A stretch of 64,000 nt of DNA from positions 16,245,988 through 16,309,987 of the forward strand of contig OW203726.1 in NCBI GenBank assembly GCA_934045075.1. The letters run 5' to 3'. Of the stretch, positions 62,801 to 64,000 are shown in pieces (positions within the stretch are counted from its first letter, which is position 1; the number at the start of each line of letters is the position of its first letter). The stretch comes from Yponomeuta sedellus. Taxonomy: Eukaryota > Arthropoda > Insecta > Lepidoptera > Yponomeutidae. Position numbers and translations under genes: made by a program. The notes beneath the pieces are model-generated. The model saw only the letters and a list, made by a program, of their open reading frames with translations, searched no databases and was not told the DNA's origin.

Positions 62801-64000
62801 CCGTATGGCTTTCAACACAAGGATGAAGACATGATGAGGACATTTTGTTTGGTGAAATTAGGTGCCGTAAATTGGAAATCAGATTGAGGTTAAAGAACAA
62901 TCATTATATGTGAGTATATTGCAGTGTATATCTAACTACTCTGCTTGACATATGCTCATTCGTCGCTAAGCAAGTCCTGTTGATGTTGTGGTTCAAAAAA
63001 CGTACAGGTCTTATCAACAGTTTTATTAATTGAAAATGAAAACAATAAATTATTCTTTGAATCAAAGTTTCATAGAATAATCAAATGTCTGCACCCCAAG
63101 GGAATGTCATAAACATTTGTTTTCTTTGTGTAAGTTGTGTTTATCGGTCTAGCTTATGTTGTACATTTTAGCTTATTAATTGATTTACCATTTAGTTTTA
63201 GTTAATATTAGCGATATAATACAGTGGAGTTGACGATTCATGAATTATTGTGTACTTAATATACTTTTGTTTCACGATAGTCTCAGTATCTTACAGACAT
63301 ATTCTGGGAGATTTTCATTTATACAAAGACAGACTTAAGTATCGTATAACGGAGTGAAAATTAAACAAAGTCTGAAACGAAGGAAACTTTTAATTAATTC
63401 TTTTAAAGAGAGGATTTTGAAAGGACACTTTTACAAGATATATTTCGTATATAAACGAGCTGAGTCTTGCGAGGCTGATTAAATAGGGAGATCTTTGTAT
63501 CGAGCTTGACAAAGCGATAAAAAGTCGCCCCGTCTTGCTTCCACTTGCTACGTAAAAAAAGACGGCGCTACTATACAAGGTTACGTCTAAAAAGCGCAAT
63601 TTCTGACACACTGACAACTAAAGTTCATGTTAAACAAACAAGTTTTGTTCTTTGAGTTTTTTCTCAGATTGATGTTTTTCAGAAAATCAGGAATAATTTA
63701 TTTATTGGATTTTAGGAAAACCATCTAGTAATACAGCAAAATGGAGGATACATTGTACAATATAGCAGCAAAAATTAATTTAAAGGTTTTCACTTATAGC
63801 AGCATAATTAGAAGGAGGTCTATTTTTTGCAGTGGTTGTCAAACGGCTGATGATGACGATGATGTTTAAATTTGCTTTACACATTGGTAAATGTTGCAGT
63901 ATCCGATAAATCGTTGTCCTACGTAAAAGAAAATTTTATATTATTTCAAATTTTTAAGAAATGCTAGTGCATACAAAAATAAAAAACGAAAAAATTCAAA
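59806..64000. other. Long unassigned region
   Basis: No gene, RNA or sizeable repeat is recognised. Bases 62276-62296 ('aaaaacctgtttagaggcta') are a scrap of SINE A's inverted body. ORFs at 61889-62125 and 63390-63617 (minus) are short and unrecognised. The low repeat load compared with the rest of the window suggests an intron or a constrained intergenic region, but nothing seen proves it. Confidence 0.3.

Overview
The window is AT-rich, repeat-dense eukaryotic DNA with no complete host gene that I can recognise. The repeats resemble those of moth and butterfly (Lepidoptera) genomes: tRNA-like and 5S-rRNA-like SINEs, 3' ends of non-LTR retrotransposons (LINEs) ending in GAAGAA-type tails, short Helitron-like elements, TTAA- and TTA-flanked MITEs, and foldback elements carrying a CGAAACGTCGG motif. 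I infer an insect, probably a lepidopteran, from repeat style only, and I cannot name the species. Almost every open reading frame in the window is a by-product of a repeat or is short AT-rich chance. The only convincing coding matter is decayed LINE reverse-transcriptase C-termini near 30.8, 53.7-54.4 and 54.7 kb, and weakly 9.5 kb. One unplaced 75-codon ORF lies at 44.6 kb.

Layout. 0-5 kb: a compound family A SINE flanked by direct repeats, a perfect 115-bp tandem duplication, and LINE tails. 6-9 kb: a 609-bp Harbinger-type MITE, a 5S-like SINE with a foldback 5' end, and a SINE K inserted in an older repeat. 11-18 kb: SINE C fragments and several long foldback elements. 18-30 kb: SINE K, many 5S-like SINE B copies (one carrying a nested SINE C), a tandemly duplicated LINE tail, and a rearranged locus at 23.7-24.5 kb. 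30-39 kb: a LINE fragment, SINE E copies, a perfectly palindromic family A SINE, a Helitron-like element, a SINE interrupted by a 305-bp MITE, a 104-bp piggyBac-type MITE, twin hairpins and a 377-bp inverted-repeat element. 39-52 kb: sparse repeats, a (CTAC)n array, a Helitron-like element and more SINEs. 52-60 kb: SINE E, SINE A and SINE B copies, two LINE 3' ends in tandem, a head-to-head SINE A and a diverged 5S-like SINE. 60-64 kb: mostly unique-looking sequence with no recognised feature.

Most notable observation. Family A (tRNA-like head, tail ending in ATTAAAAATAAAAATAGT) repeatedly carries an inverted copy of its own body at its 5' side, and the whole structure lies between one pair of target-site duplications. 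The clearest case, at 32.5 kb, is a 196-bp perfect palindrome. Versions with a loop, internal deletion or truncation lie at 0.9, 25.7, 34.2, 52.8 and 58.2 kb. One 5S-like SINE shows a similar foldback 5' end. I found no gene cluster, defence system, CRISPR array or other multi-gene system.
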